A stretch of DNA of 64,000 nucleotides, taken from Oegoconia quadripuncta (Eukaryota; Arthropoda; Insecta; Lepidoptera; Autostichidae). The position numbers were made by a program, and so were the translations under genes. The number at the start of each line of letters is the position of its first letter. Positions within the stretch are counted from its first letter, which is position 1. Shown here piece after piece: positions 1-10,445 of this stretch. Where the stretch lies: NCBI GenBank assembly GCA_949316235.1, contig OX438741.1, forward strand, positions 39,439,067 through 39,503,066. The letters are read 5' to 3'. The notes beneath the pieces were generated by a model that worked only from the letters and a program-made list of their open reading frames with translations, was not told the origin of the DNA and did no database searches.

Positions 1-7
1 TCGACGT

Positions 8-823
8 ATGAGTCTGAGAGAGTTGACTAGTGAGGTGAACATATCTTTTAAGTCCGTCCACAACATTCTCATTGACATTTTAGGCATGAAACGCGTCGCC
101 GCTCGACTAGTTCCAAAAGAGCTCAATTTTGTTCAAAAAGCGCAGCGAAAGCATGTCGCTGAAGACATGGTTTCCCGAGCTTCTACGGATCCGACCTTTA
201 TGAAACGTATAATAACTGGCGACGAGACATGGGTTTATGAGTACGACATGCAAACAAGCCAACAGTCTTCAGAATGGCGTCTCGAAAACGAGCCGAAACC
301 AAAAAAACCGCGGCAAAGTCGCTCCAAAATCAAGGTGATGCTGACAGTTTTTTTTGACTACCGTGGTGTGGTTCACTCCGAATTCCTTCCAGAGGGAGAA
401 ACAGTGAATAAAGAATATTATTTAGGCGTCATGAAGCGTTTGCGTGAGAGTATCCGCCGAAAACGTCCAGATTTGTGGCAACACAACTCATGGATGCTGC
501 ACCATGATAATGCACCATCACACACAGCCATTATAGTGAAAGAGTTTTTAGCGAAAAATTCAACAAAAGTTCTCGACCAAGCACCGTATTCACCTGATAT
601 GGCTCCGTCTGACTTTTTTTTATTTCCCAAGTTAAAATTACCACTTCGAGGAAAACGTTTTGAGTCGATAGAAGCCATAAAAGAAAATTCGCTGAATGAG
701 CTAAAGGCCATACCGCAAATAGCCTATGAAAAATGTATGGAAGACTGGGTGAAGCGGTGGAGATGTTGTATTGCAAGCGATGGGGCCTACTTTGAAGGCG
801 ATAAAATAAATTTAGATGAATAA
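8..823 (+). CDS. mariner-family (Tc1/mariner) transposase, cut by the left edge
   Basis: DDE-type cut-and-paste transposase of mariner type, which excises and reinserts its element at TA dinucleotides. The open 271-residue frame shows the mariner signatures: GDETW near residue 71, HHDNAPSH near 165 and SPDMAPSDFFLF near 195. The presumed catalytic aspartates D72, D167 and D202 give the D,D34D spacing of mariner. Residues 1-25 look like the second helix-turn-helix of the DNA-binding domain. Family members are about 345 residues, so roughly 75 N-terminal residues lie outside the window and the first ATG here need not be the true start. No stop or frameshift interrupts the visible part, suggesting a young copy. 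The 3' terminal repeat must lie within about 50 bases after the stop, but I cannot define it. Confidence 0.93.
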   Translation: MSLRELTSEVNISFKSVHNILIDILGMKRVAARLVPKELNFVQKAQRKHVAEDMVSRASTDPTFMKRIITGDETWVYEYDMQTSQQSSEWRLENEPKPKKPRQSRSKIKVMLTVFFDYRGVVHSEFLPEGETVNKEYYLGVMKRLRESIRRKRPDLWQHNSWMLHHDNAPSHTAIIVKEFLAKNSTKVLDQAPYSPDMAPSDFFLFPKLKLPLRGKRFESIEAIKENSLNELKAIPQIAYEKCMEDWVKRWRCCIASDGAYFEGDKINLDE

Positions 824-883
824 TTTGTATTTTTTGTTTTATTGACAAATTCCCGATACTTAGTACACTGAATGTATATATTA

Positions 884-1010
884 CATTACAATACAAATAC
901 ACTTTATTGCACAACAGATAATAAAATACAGTTTCAGAAAAGTGGTAACAATAGAATGTACAATTTGGCGACCTTATCACTAAAAGCGATGTCTTCCAGG
1001 CAACCTTTGT
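884..1010 (-). repeat. 3' end of a non-LTR retrotransposon (AATAAAG-tail family)
   Basis: Antisense copy of a LINE 3' untranslated end. The diagnostic piece, a block coding for rapid recognition by eye as GATCGC...GATAAGGCCGCC followed by CAATAAAGTGTA, recurs at 9640-9760 (-), 18845-18925 (+), 22872-23000 (+), 27635-27765 (+) and 56025-56125 (-). Confidence 0.65.
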
Positions 1011-1430
1011 GTATAAGGACTGTACATTTGAAATATGTAGGTTGTGCGGTATTAAATAAGGATGCAGATACAAACTACGTGAATAAATATATTTACATAC
1101 ACATACATACATAGATCAATAGACAAATATGCCTACTTAAACATAACATCTATAAAATAGCAACAAAATACAAACGTAAATATATAGGTGTACTAAATAT
1201 ATATTTATTGATATATAAAATAATAATAATAAGCGACAACAGGATTGTGCTAAGGTATAGAGAGAAGATAAGAAGAGAACACAGATTAAAGCATCAGGAA
1301 ATGCTCCTTGACGGCGATATATTAACATTTGTTATATATATAACTATATCTCTTAAAGCAGTCGTTGATATAGCTGTGATAATAACTTAGAAAATAATAA
1401 ACTGTCAGGCCCTCTCCTAATATCAGATAA
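1011..1430. other. AT-rich stretch, nothing recognised
   Basis: Short-motif AT-rich DNA with TATA/CATA simple stretches. I see no coding sequence or repeat family here apart from the edges of the neighbouring LINE fragments. Confidence 0.5.
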
Positions 1431-1840
1431 TATTGCCATGGGCGTCACAAATATTACGATGCGAATGGTAGTGTTGCTAGGGGAAGACCACGGCGAACGT
1501 ACCATGATCAAATCGGGGACGTCTTAAAGAAAGGCCAAGTCAAGAGTACCCTAAACCGACGAGCATGTATGAACAACCTTATGAGAGTGAATGAAGCAGA
1601 AGAGGTGTGTCAGGATCGTAGCAAGTGGAAGTCTGTGGTCTCAGCCTACCCCTCCGGGAAACAGGCGTGACATTATTGACATAAAGAATTGTATTATTAA
1701 ATTAAGTAAATTTTTGTAAATTGTAATTGCTAAAATGTTGTTATATTGTATGCCTTTACGGCGGAACCTAGCGCTCTAAGGATGTTATAAGGCCAAATGC
1801 TACCTGTGATTCACAATAAATGTGCTTTGATTTTGACTCT
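1431..1840 (+). pseudogene. LINE ORF2 C-terminus plus 3' UTR (RTE/endonuclease-RT type)
   Basis: In the frame from 1431 to a TGA at 1668-1670 the sequence encodes a basic stretch beginning near [13 protein letters not shown] and ending [16 protein letters not shown], which is typical of the extreme C-terminus of a non-LTR retrotransposon polyprotein. A stop at 1428-1430 marks 5' decay or truncation. The following AT-rich stretch with AATAAA near 1818 is its 3' UTR. The same C-terminal block recurs inverted at 21957-22035. Confidence 0.75.
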
Positions 1841-1903
1841 ACAATTCCGTCCGTCTAATCGCTAAGATGTCGATTCCCTATAATTTTTAAAACTCTGTTT
1901 CAG

Positions 1904-2092
1904 GTGATAAATAATGGTCGCGTATTCGAGCGCAACCGCGTGACGGACCTAGTGCACGAGCCGCTCGCGGCGGGAGGAATCCCGGTGAGGCACAAGGTGC
2001 TGGAGAAGATGGACATCGCCGACCGCGCCTCCGCCCCCTCGGCCCCCTCGGCCCCCTCCGCCCCCAACGGGGCCGATCTGCAGGCCTACGCG
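1904..2092 (+). CDS. internal exon 1 of 7 of an unrecognised nuclear-type protein
   Basis: First in-window coding exon of a split gene. It is bounded by a pyrimidine-tract acceptor ending CAG at 1901-1903 and a consensus donor GTGAGT at 2093. It is 63 codons, phase 0 at both ends, and opens with VINNGRVFERNRVTDLV, so it is not an initiator exon; upstream exons must lie left of the window. It ends with a short Ser-Ala-Pro repeat (SAPSAPSAPSAPN). GC content is far above the flanking introns. The seven exons join without a stop and with matching phases (0, 0, 2, 1, 0, 2), giving 461 residues before a TAG at 21339-21341; chance agreement at six junctions is unlikely. I do not recognise the family. 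Basic clusters in exons 2 and 3 suggest a nuclear location. Confidence 0.85.
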
Positions 2093-2182
2093 GTGAGTCC
2101 GGCGATTGTTAATAAACGATAAATACACGATCAGGAATATTAACTATTTAAACAGGAACGTGTATTCTACTTATGACGTGAA

Positions 2183-2305
2183 GTTGGTGGTAGGGCATTT
2201 TAAATGTCCGCCTGGCTATCTACCACCATCTTATCTCTATATCTGCCGCCAAACAGCAATGTTAATAGCATTGTTCCGTTGTCAGAGATAAGATACCCGG
2301 TCCCC
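2183..2305 (+). repeat. SINE-A fragment (tRNA-headed SINE, body only)
   Basis: Matches the middle of the SINE-A family: GGTGGTAGGGCATTTTAAAT, then CCGCCAAACAGCAATG and CAGAGATAAGATA. The tRNA head and 3' tail are absent. Confidence 0.8.
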
Positions 2306-2564
2306 TAGTACCTAGTATCTACCTATGTAAAAACCATGAAAGCTTTGTAGGGCTTGCTCTATTTTGAAACCGTAGGCACGCCATTGGGTGAGTCGTGTGT
2401 ACCAGGGCGCCACAGGTGTGGGGGAGAGCGACCTTGTCAACTTAGCGGTGGGCAGGCAATGTACCTTACACTGAGTTTACTTATCATTCTTATGTCACAC
2501 CCTTTCACAAAAATCCACACGCACACACACACGCATACATGTACAAACAAACGTGGTAACTCTT
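2306..2564. other. unassigned intron sequence with a short CA tract
   Basis: Contains GTGTACCAGGGCGCCACAGG, weakly like part of the 132-bp satellite unit further right, and a CA-rich tract at about 2517-2535. Probably old LINE-derived sequence. Confidence 0.35.
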
Positions 2565-2630
2565 AGATAGATAAATCGTTTATTTGCAACTCCAGTCGTA
2601 AACATACAGTAAGTTCCAACACAATTGAAT
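2565..2630 (-). repeat. LINE 3' tail ending in ATAAACGATTTATCTATCTA
   Basis: On the minus strand this reads a 3' end with ACTGGAG and AATAAACGATTTATCTATC. The same tail appears on the plus strand at 29595-29665, so it is a dispersed retrotransposon end. Confidence 0.6.
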
Positions 2631-3683
2631 AAAAGTAATATACAAGAGGTAGGAATATTCTCGACGCGGTGGATTTGTGTACCAGGGCACAAGAAGTGTG
2701 TAGAAGATACAATATGTACATCCTGTACCTCGAGTTGTATCATTCATTAGGCATATCAGATCACCAGTAGTATACAAGGGGTAGGAATAGAGCCAACGCG
2801 GTGGATCTGTGTACCAGGGCATAAGGAGTGTGTAGAAGATACAATATGTACATCCTGTGTCTCGAGTTGTATCATTCATTAGGCATATCAGATCACCAGT
2901 AGTATACAAGGGGTAGGAATAGAGCCAACGCGGTGGATCTGTGTACCAGGGCATAAGGGGTGTGTAGAAGATACAATATGTACATCCTGTGTCTCGAGTT
3001 GTATCATTCATTAGGCATATCAGATCACCAGTAGTATACAAGGGGTAGGAATAGAGCCAACGCGGTGGATCTGTGTACCAGGGCACAAGGAGTGTGTAGA
3101 AGATACAATATGTACATCCTGTGTCTCGAGTTGTATCATTCATTAGGCATATCAGATCACCAGTAGTATACAAGGGGTAGGAATAGAGCCAACGCGGTGG
3201 ATCTGTGTACCAGGGCACAAGGAATGTGTAGAAGATACAATATGTACATCCTGTGTCTCGAGTTGTATCATTCATTAGGCATATCAGATCACCAGTAGTA
3301 TACAAGGGGTAGGAATAGAGCCAACGCGGTGGATCTGTGTACCAGGGCATAAGGAGTGTGTAGAAGATACAATATGTACATCCTGTGTCTCGAGTTGTAT
3401 CATTCATTAGGCATATCAGATCACCAGTAGTATACAAGGGGTAGGAATAGAGCCAACGCGGTGGATCTGTGTACCAGGGCATAAGGGGTGTGTAGAAGAT
3501 ACAATATGTACATCCTGTGTCTCGAGTTGTATCATTCATTAGGCATATCAGATCACCAGTAGTATACAAGGGGTAGGAATAGAGCCAACGCGGTGGATCT
3601 GTGTACCAGGGCACAAGGAGTGTGTAGAAGATACAATATGTACATCCTGTACCTCGAGTTGTATCATTCATTAGGCATATCAG
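2631..3683. repeat. 132-bp tandem repeat array, 8 units
   Basis: The unit contains GATCACCAGTAGTATACAAG, GTGGATCTGTGTACCAGGGC and TCGAGTTGTATCATTCATTA. The GATCACC marker falls at 2759, 2891, 3023, 3155, 3287, 3419 and 3551, exactly 132 apart; the first unit (from about 2631) is more diverged. Since 132 is 44 codons, one minus-strand frame stays open throughout, which is not evidence of a gene. A ninth unit continues at 6023-6150 after a 2.34-kb insertion. Confidence 0.95.
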
Positions 3684-4855
3684 GGGGCCTACAATCACCT
3701 CTTATAGCAATATTACAGTAATATTACTTTGGAAATTCGTACCCCGACCGCCTTAAAACAAGCTTATTATAATATTGTTTTGTTAAGCAGTTTTGTGACG
3801 TCACCGCTGAATCATTCGCTCAATTCGTACCATCATCGTTGTTTAACGGTCGTTTGACAGCTAGTAATATTGCTCAAACGTCAAATTTTACAATCTTAAA
3901 AAAGTTAGTCTCTTGTGATGGATTTATTATTGTTTTAGTGATATAAGGATAATAAACCGTTATTTTCGCTTAAAAAAGTAAGTGGATGTGTTTTTCACAA
4001 TAACTCTTTATAAATACATTGTGTTCATTGCGTAAACCGATAAGAAATACATTAAATGTGATGTGGTTTTAGATGGCCAATGATTACGAATTATTCGAGT
4101 TTCTGGAAGACGATGCCGCAGAGGATTTGTCGGAGAAGATGCAACGTCGAAGGCGATTACGTGAAGAATGTAATCCCTTCGATATTGACGAAGCTGAATT
4201 TGTTCGACGAGTTCTTTGTCTAGGATGCTTGCTTATTCTATAAATGCACAAAAATCACTAAAACATTAGTTTGTATTTACTTCTAGTCGCCATAATATAA
4301 ATTCTATAAAACCAGTAAAAAAATAATTTCAAACAAATAAAAATTTTATACAAAGATTATGAAATTAAGAAAGCGCCGCGCTTATTACTTTGACACAATG
4401 TTTCATTTTACGGAACGACACCGGCGGCGGGAGCAGCGTTACTTCACATTTAATTTACGCTTTCTTGCATTACTTCAATGAAAATGTATATTTAAATTTA
4501 TATATGCATAAATATAAAAAACTTTTATTTCTAATTACGCATTTCAACAATAAAAATATGAACATAAACCACAAAAATCATGCACAATATTTAAATAATT
4601 GCGTATACCGGAACGCTATTATTATTCGAGGTGTGAAAGTGATAACGCTATACAAAGGTATAACGTTGTCTCGTTCTTCTGACTGCAAGGAATAGACAAA
4701 TCATTCGTTCTTTCCCGTCTCTAAGCAGGAGTAAAACAATATTGTTTTGTATTATCGCTAGATGATCGCGGTACGAATTTGAGTAATATTACTTTAACAT
4801 TGAAACAAAACGTTCCTGAAACATGATGGTTTTTAAAATGATCGTTGTAGGCCCC
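3684..4855 (+). mobile_element. PIF/Harbinger-derived non-autonomous element, copy 1
   Basis: A 1172-bp element with ends GGGGCCTACAATCA and the inverted TGATCGTTGTAGGCCCC-like terminus. It is flanked by a 3-bp CAG target duplication (3681-3683 and 4856-4858). The target is the CAG in the satellite's ATATCAGATCACC. Three-base duplications are characteristic of PIF/Harbinger, and CWG targets are known in some families. It carries a truncated transposase N-terminus at 4073-4243. Confidence 0.85.
4073..4243 (+). pseudogene. truncated Harbinger transposase N-terminus
   Basis: A 56-codon ORF beginning MANDYELFEFLEDD and containing RRRRLREECNPFDIDEAEF, followed by divergence and a stop. A basic RRRLR run followed by NPFDI-x-[DE]-x-[EQ]F is the usual N-terminal signature of PIF/Harbinger (HARBI1-like) transposases, just before the catalytic domain. 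The DDE core is missing, so the ORF cannot be an active nuclease. The second copy at 5248-5418 keeps the same frame with one visible Ala/Thr difference. Confidence 0.7.
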
Positions 4856-4858
4856 CAG

Positions 4859-6019
4859 GGGGCCTACAATCACCTCTTATAGCAATATTACAGTAATATT
4901 ACTTTGGAAATTCGTACCCCGACCGCCTTAAAACAAGCTTATTATAATATTGTTTTGTTAAGCAGTTTTGTGACGTCACCGCTGAATCATTCGCTCAATT
5001 CGTACCATCATCGTTGTTTAACGGTCGTTTGACAGCTAGTAATATTGCTCAAACGTCAAATTTTACAATCTTAAAAAAGTTAGTCTCTTGTGATGGTTTT
5101 ATTATTGTTTTAGTGGTATAAGGATAATAAACCGTTATTTTCGCTTAAAAAAGTAAGTGGATGTGTTTTTCACAATAACTCTTTATAAATACATTGTGTT
5201 CATTGCGTAAACCGATAAGAAATACATTAAATGTGATGTGGTTTTAGATGGCCAATGATTACGAATTATTCGAGTTTCTGGAAGACGATACCGCAGAGGA
5301 TTTGTCGGAGAAGATGCAACGTCGAAGGCGATTACGTGAAGAATGTAATCCCTTCGATATTGACGAAGCTGAATTTGTTCGACGAGTTCTTTGTCTAGGA
5401 TGCTTGCTTATTCTATAAATGCACAAAAATCACTAAAACATTAGTTTGTATATACTTACTCTCTAGTCGCCATAATATAAATTCTATAAAACCAGTAAAA
5501 TAAAAATTTTATACCAAGATTATGAAATTAAGAAAGCGCCGCGCTTATTACTTTGACACAATGTTTCATTTTACGGAACGACACCGGCGGCGGGCGGCAG
5601 CGTTACTTCACATTTAATTTACGCTTTCTTGCATTACTTCAATGAAAATGTATATTTAAATTTATATATGCATAAATATAAAAAACTTTTATTTCTAATT
5701 ATGCATTTCAACAATAAAAATATGAACATAAACGACAAAAATCATGCACAATATTTAAATAATTGCGTATACCGGAACGCTATTATTATTCGAGGTGTGA
5801 AAGTGATAACGCTATACAAAGGTATAACGTTGTCTCGTTCTTCTGACGGCAAGGAATAGACAAATCATTCGTTCTTTCCCGTCTCTAAGCAGGAGTAAAA
5901 CAATATTGTTTTGTATTATCGCTAGATGATCGCGGTACGAATTTGAGTAATATTACTTTAACATTGAAACAAAACGTTCCTGAAACATGATGCTTTTTAA
6001 AATGATCGTTGTAGGCCCC
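4859..6019 (+). mobile_element. PIF/Harbinger-derived non-autonomous element, copy 2
   Basis: Near-identical to copy 1 (1161 bp, same ends and orientation), separated from it by a single CAG at 4856-4858 and followed by CAG at 6020-6022, where the satellite resumes. It differs by small indels around 5500-5600 and scattered substitutions. Confidence 0.85.
5248..5418 (+). pseudogene. truncated Harbinger transposase N-terminus, second copy
   Basis: Same 56-codon ORF as at 4073-4243, ending at the same point, so truncation preceded amplification of the element. Confidence 0.7.
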
Positions 6020-6150
6020 CAGATCACCAGTAGTATACAAGGGGTAGGAATAGAGCCAACGCGGTGGATCTGTGTACCAGGGCACAAGGAGTGTGTAGAA
6101 GATACTGACCAATATGTACATCCTGTGTCTCGAGTTGTATCATTACGCAT
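6020..6150. repeat. ninth 132-bp satellite unit, split off by the Harbinger pair
   Basis: Continues the array in register after the insertion. It carries a small insertion (TACTGACCAATATG region near 6105) and degenerates after TTGTATCATT. Confidence 0.9.
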
Positions 6151-6164
6151 ATGTTCTTTTTTTA

Positions 6165-6232
6165 AGTTCAAATTAAGAACAAGCTTAATTAGCCGCTATG
6201 AATAACCAAATTGTTCTTAATTGAAAGGTTTT
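6165..6232. repeat. short palindromic element (AAATTAAGAACA...TGTTCTTAATT)
   Basis: Imperfect inverted repeat of about 60 bp with arms TTCAAATTAAGAACA and TGTTCTTAATTGAA around a GC-richer centre containing GAATAACCA. Relatives lie at 9231-9550 (split by a SINE) and 15763-15815. Confidence 0.6.
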
Positions 6233-6297
6233 GAACGAGTGCCTTCGATATTTACAACAAACTTATTGGACGCATCTCGTTTGTCAACAGCCTCAAA

Positions 6298-6378
6298 TTA
6301 AAGCACCAATCATCATCATCACCATATCAGCCGAAAGACGTCCACTGCTGGACAAACACCTAACGTTAAAGCACCAAT
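6298..6378 (+). repeat. 55-bp LINE-type fragment flanked by a 13-bp target duplication
   Basis: TTAAAGCACCAAT occurs at 6298-6310 and 6366-6378 and brackets CATCATCATC...GAAAGACGTCCACTGCTGGA, a phrase of dispersed lepidopteran repeats. A related CATCATCAT copy lies at 56697-56755. Confidence 0.7.
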
Positions 6379-6828
6379 AGTATGCACTAATTAATTTTCA
6401 GAAAATTTTAAGGAACTCTTTGTAAGCGTTTAAAAAGTTTAGTGTAAATTATAGCGTAGTTTTCCATTCAGTATAATATTTCTTTTTTCTAAAATGTTAA
6501 ATATGTTGTATAAGTATTTGTGGAGATATCTAGAAACCCACAATTGTCATTATGTGGCTGTGGCTTTATATAACAGGATGTTATTTAATTAAAGAAACTG
6601 AATGAAGTCGGAATAGATCGCAAGTGTCGACTTATTGCTTTAAAAAATGATAATAAACTGGTTAAAAGTACTTACCTATGATGAGACTGACTTGCAAAAC
6701 ATGAGATGACACAGAAATGCACGTTGGTACTCACGCACAACTGCACCTCTCACGCAAGCGCATACGAACACACACACACTAATAAAAAAAAAATATTTTA
6801 TAGGTACACTTAAAATAGTCAATTAATA

Positions 6829-7243
6829 TTGGGTCTATGAAATTGGAGTTTTTTTCTTCGTTAATCAGAAGTACCAATTCCTGCGATTTTCAAAGCTATA
6901 TCCAAATTTGTTTTTTATTTGGAAAATGGAATATTATTTCAAGGTTTCACATTAATTTTTTTTTAATTTCTGGGCTAAATTGCACAATAAAAAAAATTTG
7001 AACAGAGCTCTTTTCATGTGCTTCCCATAATCATTTCTTAGATTCGCTGAAACTTTTATAAAGCGGTTACTTTTAAAAATTAACGCTGCCTATACGTAAC
7101 TTAATGTTATCCGATAATACACACAAAGTTTAGCTAAATTTGGATTTGCCGTTCCCAAAAAAAAATCAAAAATGTTTGTATGGAGAAAACAGTCATAATT
7201 AAATTCTTCATACAAAATTTCAATATCATAGGTAAGGACCTAA
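6829..7243. mobile_element. MITE with TIR TAGGTCCTTACCTATGAAAT, copy 1
   Basis: A 415-bp element bounded by TA on both sides. The ends are inverted (TTGGGTC..ATGAAATTGG and CCAAT..ATAGGTAAGGACCTAA type). Other copies: 15968-16392 and 33369-33730. TA duplication points to a Tc1/mariner-type mobiliser; no coding capacity. Confidence 0.75.
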
Positions 7244-7434
7244 TATTATGATAATGTGATATATACGAGTATAACTAGGATCATATAATATACGAGTAAC
7301 AATTCGTCACTCGTCGGTCACGTCATCGGTTGTTATTGTTACAAAATCAGCTTTAGCCTGGTTCTCGCGAGGTGAGAACACGAAATTACTTTTACAAAGC
7401 GAACAGGCTGGTCACTGCCAATGTGCTTGTGTAG

Positions 7435-7653
7435 ACGAAACGTTGGCGGCTGAAGAAACGCAAACACGACTCCGTTGTGCAGCCCGCGCAGCTGCCCCCC
7501 GCGGGCCCCCCCGGCCCGCCCCCCCCGGCGGGGGACGCGGCCGCGCGCGCCGCCCCCCCGCCCCCCGCAGCGCCCGGCGTCGACGACAAGAGGATCATCA
7601 TCGAGGACTTCGTCGAGGTGAAGCCCATCGGATCCTCCACCGCCGCACCTCTG
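7435..7653 (+). CDS. exon 2 of 7 of the unrecognised gene
   Basis: 73 codons, phase 0 to 0, from the acceptor GTGTAG (ending 7434) to a donor GTCAGT at 7654, weaker than its neighbours. It opens TKRWRLKKRKHD, a likely nuclear-localisation cluster, runs through a Pro/Ala-rich segment, and ends with a hydrophobic-acidic block DKRIIIEDFVEVKPIGSS, the best candidate for a conserved motif here. The reading frame stays open for a further 102 codons past the donor (stop 7957-7959). Confidence 0.83.
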
Positions 7654-9062
7654 GTCAGTGACGTCACGCACACTCCACACGCACCCCTGTCTCTGTCTTC
7701 CTCGCCTCTCCGCCCGCTGGCTCCGCCCGTGGATGCTTCAAACGTAACCGATAACACGCTTCTCTTGTTAGACTATCCGCCCTCGAAATCCCCCGATGTC
7801 GGCAACTCGACATTTTCCCCCGTCCTTTTTTCGTTGCACACAGATGAGCCCCATACGACTACACCCGCCTCGAACGTGAGCAACCCCCCACCCCCCGACG
7901 CACTCCTCCCTTCTCACCACTCATCCACTCACTATCGTCGATCACACTCAAACATGTAAATCTCAGCACTCGCCCTACCCATACGCCGCTGCGCACTTCC
8001 CCGTCCACACATCACTACGCCGACCTCGACCCCCCCGCCCCAACCCGAGCCCCGGCGCGCGCGCCCACACACTCCACCCTCCACACGTCACCACACATGC
8101 GCCTCTACAAACCCACAACGCCGGTTCCTACACACTCATCGTTATACACACTATCACGCATAACGCATTCTACCCGCTATCAGGAACGCGTTATGTTATT
8201 CATAAGGACTACAATACGGCCACCCCTACACATGCTAAAAAAACGAAAACGTGCACGCATACCACCCACGCGCCTGTACACGGACACGCTCACACATCTG
8301 TAGACGCACACACTCACAAACCTGCACACGCTCACACTGATACACATGTACACGTCTACACTCACATACCTGTACACGTTCACATTCACACATCTGTACA
8401 CGTCTACACTCACACACCTGTACACGTTCACACTCACACAGCTGTACACGTCCACACTCACATACCTGCACACGCTCACACTCACAAGCACAAAAGGACA
8501 CGCCGCCCTCACAGCCACAAGAAACGCTCCACAACACACGCGCCGCTACACACACACACACACTCGCACTCACGCACTCACTCGCACTCACGCACTCACA
8601 GGCATGCCCTTGTACATGCGCGTGCGCACTCCGCTATACACAGACTCTAGTACACATAGTTTTGTTATTATGATCAATGGAGTTATAAGCTAGACTCGTA
8701 AGGTTAGCTTAGTTTATTTTTCTTTCATACAAGTGTGTTTTATATTTATAAACTTTTATATTTTAGTCGGCTGGGCGGGTCTAGTGAAAGTGAATATAAT
8801 ATTTTTAATAATTATATCGACATTTTTCCACACTGAATATAAAATATAGCAAAGTTTCTTACAAATTGATCGTTTAAACTTTATATGGAAATGCCTTTTT
8901 TTATGTGTTTGGAGTGTTTTTTAATCATGTAAAGGTGTAAAAGTTCTTTTGTTCATACATTACATTACATTCATAGAAGTGACAGAAAATAGAATTTTTC
9001 ATTCTATTTAATAATTTCAAAACAGGTTTTTAAATCTGAAATAAAATGATTTATTATATATA
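7654..9062 (+). other. C-rich intron start with CA-type low complexity; possible retained-intron 3' end
   Basis: The first 300 bases after exon 2 are C-rich and open in the exon frame. From about 8270 to 8620 the sequence is a degenerate repeat of CTGTACACGT/ACACTCACAC words and then CACTCGCACTCACG words. AATAAA occurs near 9041 in an AT-rich tract. Alternative terminal exon use is possible but unproven. Confidence 0.4.
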
Positions 9063-9230
9063 TAATTTTTTTTGTTTGTAACTTTATAACGTGTAGAACA
9101 TGGGTCCAAAAATCAATGTTATATTTTTTCAATCAATGAGTAATACTTGAATTACAACAACTCTCAATGACTTTTCACTAAAATCCGTCAATACGTTTTG
9201 CGCGGCAATGATTTTCCGTGTTCTTATTAA

Positions 9231-9556
9231 TTCAAATTAAGAACACGTTAGACGCGGCGGATAACCAGATTATAATAATAATAATAATAAATACCTTTGC
9301 ACATACACACAGCGACATCTAGTACCACACTAAGCAACTAGGCTTGTATTATGGATACCAGATGGTTGATAAACTACACAAATACATTTTTTTTTTGTAA
9401 ATAAATACATAAATGAAAAACATCCATAACTCGGGAACACATGTCTGTATCATACAAACATATGCGACCGCCGACCCGCGACCTTTTTGTACAGCAGTCA
9501 GAATTTTTAACCACTACACCAAATGGGTCGTCAAGATTGTTCTTAATTTAAATGTC
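9231..9556. repeat. palindromic element split by a SINE-B insertion
   Basis: The left arm TTCAAATTAAGAACA ends in ACCAGATT (about 9264-9272). The right arm resumes as AGATTGTTCTTAATTT after the SINE. AGATT at both junctions is the target duplication. Confidence 0.65.
9272..9533 (-). mobile_element. SINE-B, near full length
   Basis: tRNA-derived SINE in antisense: ATAATAATAA tail, CAGCGACATCTAG and CCAGATGGTTGATAAACTAC body, then the tRNA-like head around 9470-9533 with a B-box relic and ACCACTACACCAAATGGGTC. Flanked by AGATT. Confidence 0.85.
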
Positions 9557-9639
9557 TTCGGACGATAGCCTATAATTTTTATCTATCAAATTCATTAAAT
9601 TCGTCTAGATTGTCTTCTTACTTTAAAGTAAAAAACAAT

Positions 9640-10255
9640 CGATCAATCAAGTACACTTTATTGCACAAAATTTTACAATACACTTCTTAAATATAGCTTA
9701 AAAAAAATATTGTACAGCCAGGCGGTCTTATCGCTATTAAGCGATTTCTACCAGACAATCTTTGGGTAGAGAAAAAAGTAGAACGGGATAAAAGCGAGTA
9801 GGTTTGTGCACCAATGATTAAAAAAATATATATATAAAATAATAGATACCAAACAATAGATATAAACATACATACGTTAGATATGAACATCAACTTACAT
9901 GCAATGATAGTGTAAAATATACCTACATATATATACATATACAATATATGTGACACCAAACAAAGAAAATATTGGATACTATAATTATCAAATATCTGAA
10001 CCACGAATATGGCAACAGTCGAGACGCTAGAAAATGTGCCTTGACTTGTGCTCTAAAAGTAAATGATGATTGTGCACGACGTATGGACTCGGGAAGGGCG
10101 TTCCATAACGGATTGCCTGCAGAGTATAAGATTTGCTACAGTAATTGGACGTATTGGGGGGAACATAAAGCCGAAGGTTATCGGACGAACGAAGGGGGAG
10201 ACTGTGTGTTGAAGAAAGAAATAGCAAGCGTTGTTTTAAATACATAGGAGTCTGC
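9640..10255 (-). pseudogene. LINE ORF2 C-terminus and 3' UTR (Jockey/CR1-like)
   Basis: On the minus strand, about 10012-10120 reads LWNALPESIRRAQSSFTF then RAQVKAHFLA, the usual last block of a LINE reverse-transcriptase ORF. Upstream sequence needs at least one frameshift. The 3' UTR runs down to about 9640 with a polyadenylation signal at its end (CAATAAAGTG sense), as in the LINE tail at 884-1010. Confidence 0.75.
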
Positions 10256-10445
10256 AAATAAGTTAAATATATATTATAATATATTATATATCGGAGAACT
10301 ATTCTAAACAGTTGCGAAGATTGCTTTAATAGTAAGTTATTATTTTGCAGTTGTATTTTTCCCAATTAATAGCAATTTTTGTCATTCTGGCTACACTGTG
10401 ACAAAACACTGTGCACGTCACTGCTGACATCGTCCGTCGTTCCAG

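Noticed and set aside
2580..3698. A 372-codon minus-strand ORF with 44-residue repeats
   Set aside because: The satellite unit is 132 bp, a multiple of three, so one frame stays open through every unit; no start context, no family and the repeat is intronic.
8180..8591. Cys/Val/Glu-rich ORFs of about 118 codons on minus
   Set aside because: They are translations of a CACACT/GTACAC low-complexity tract in an intron.
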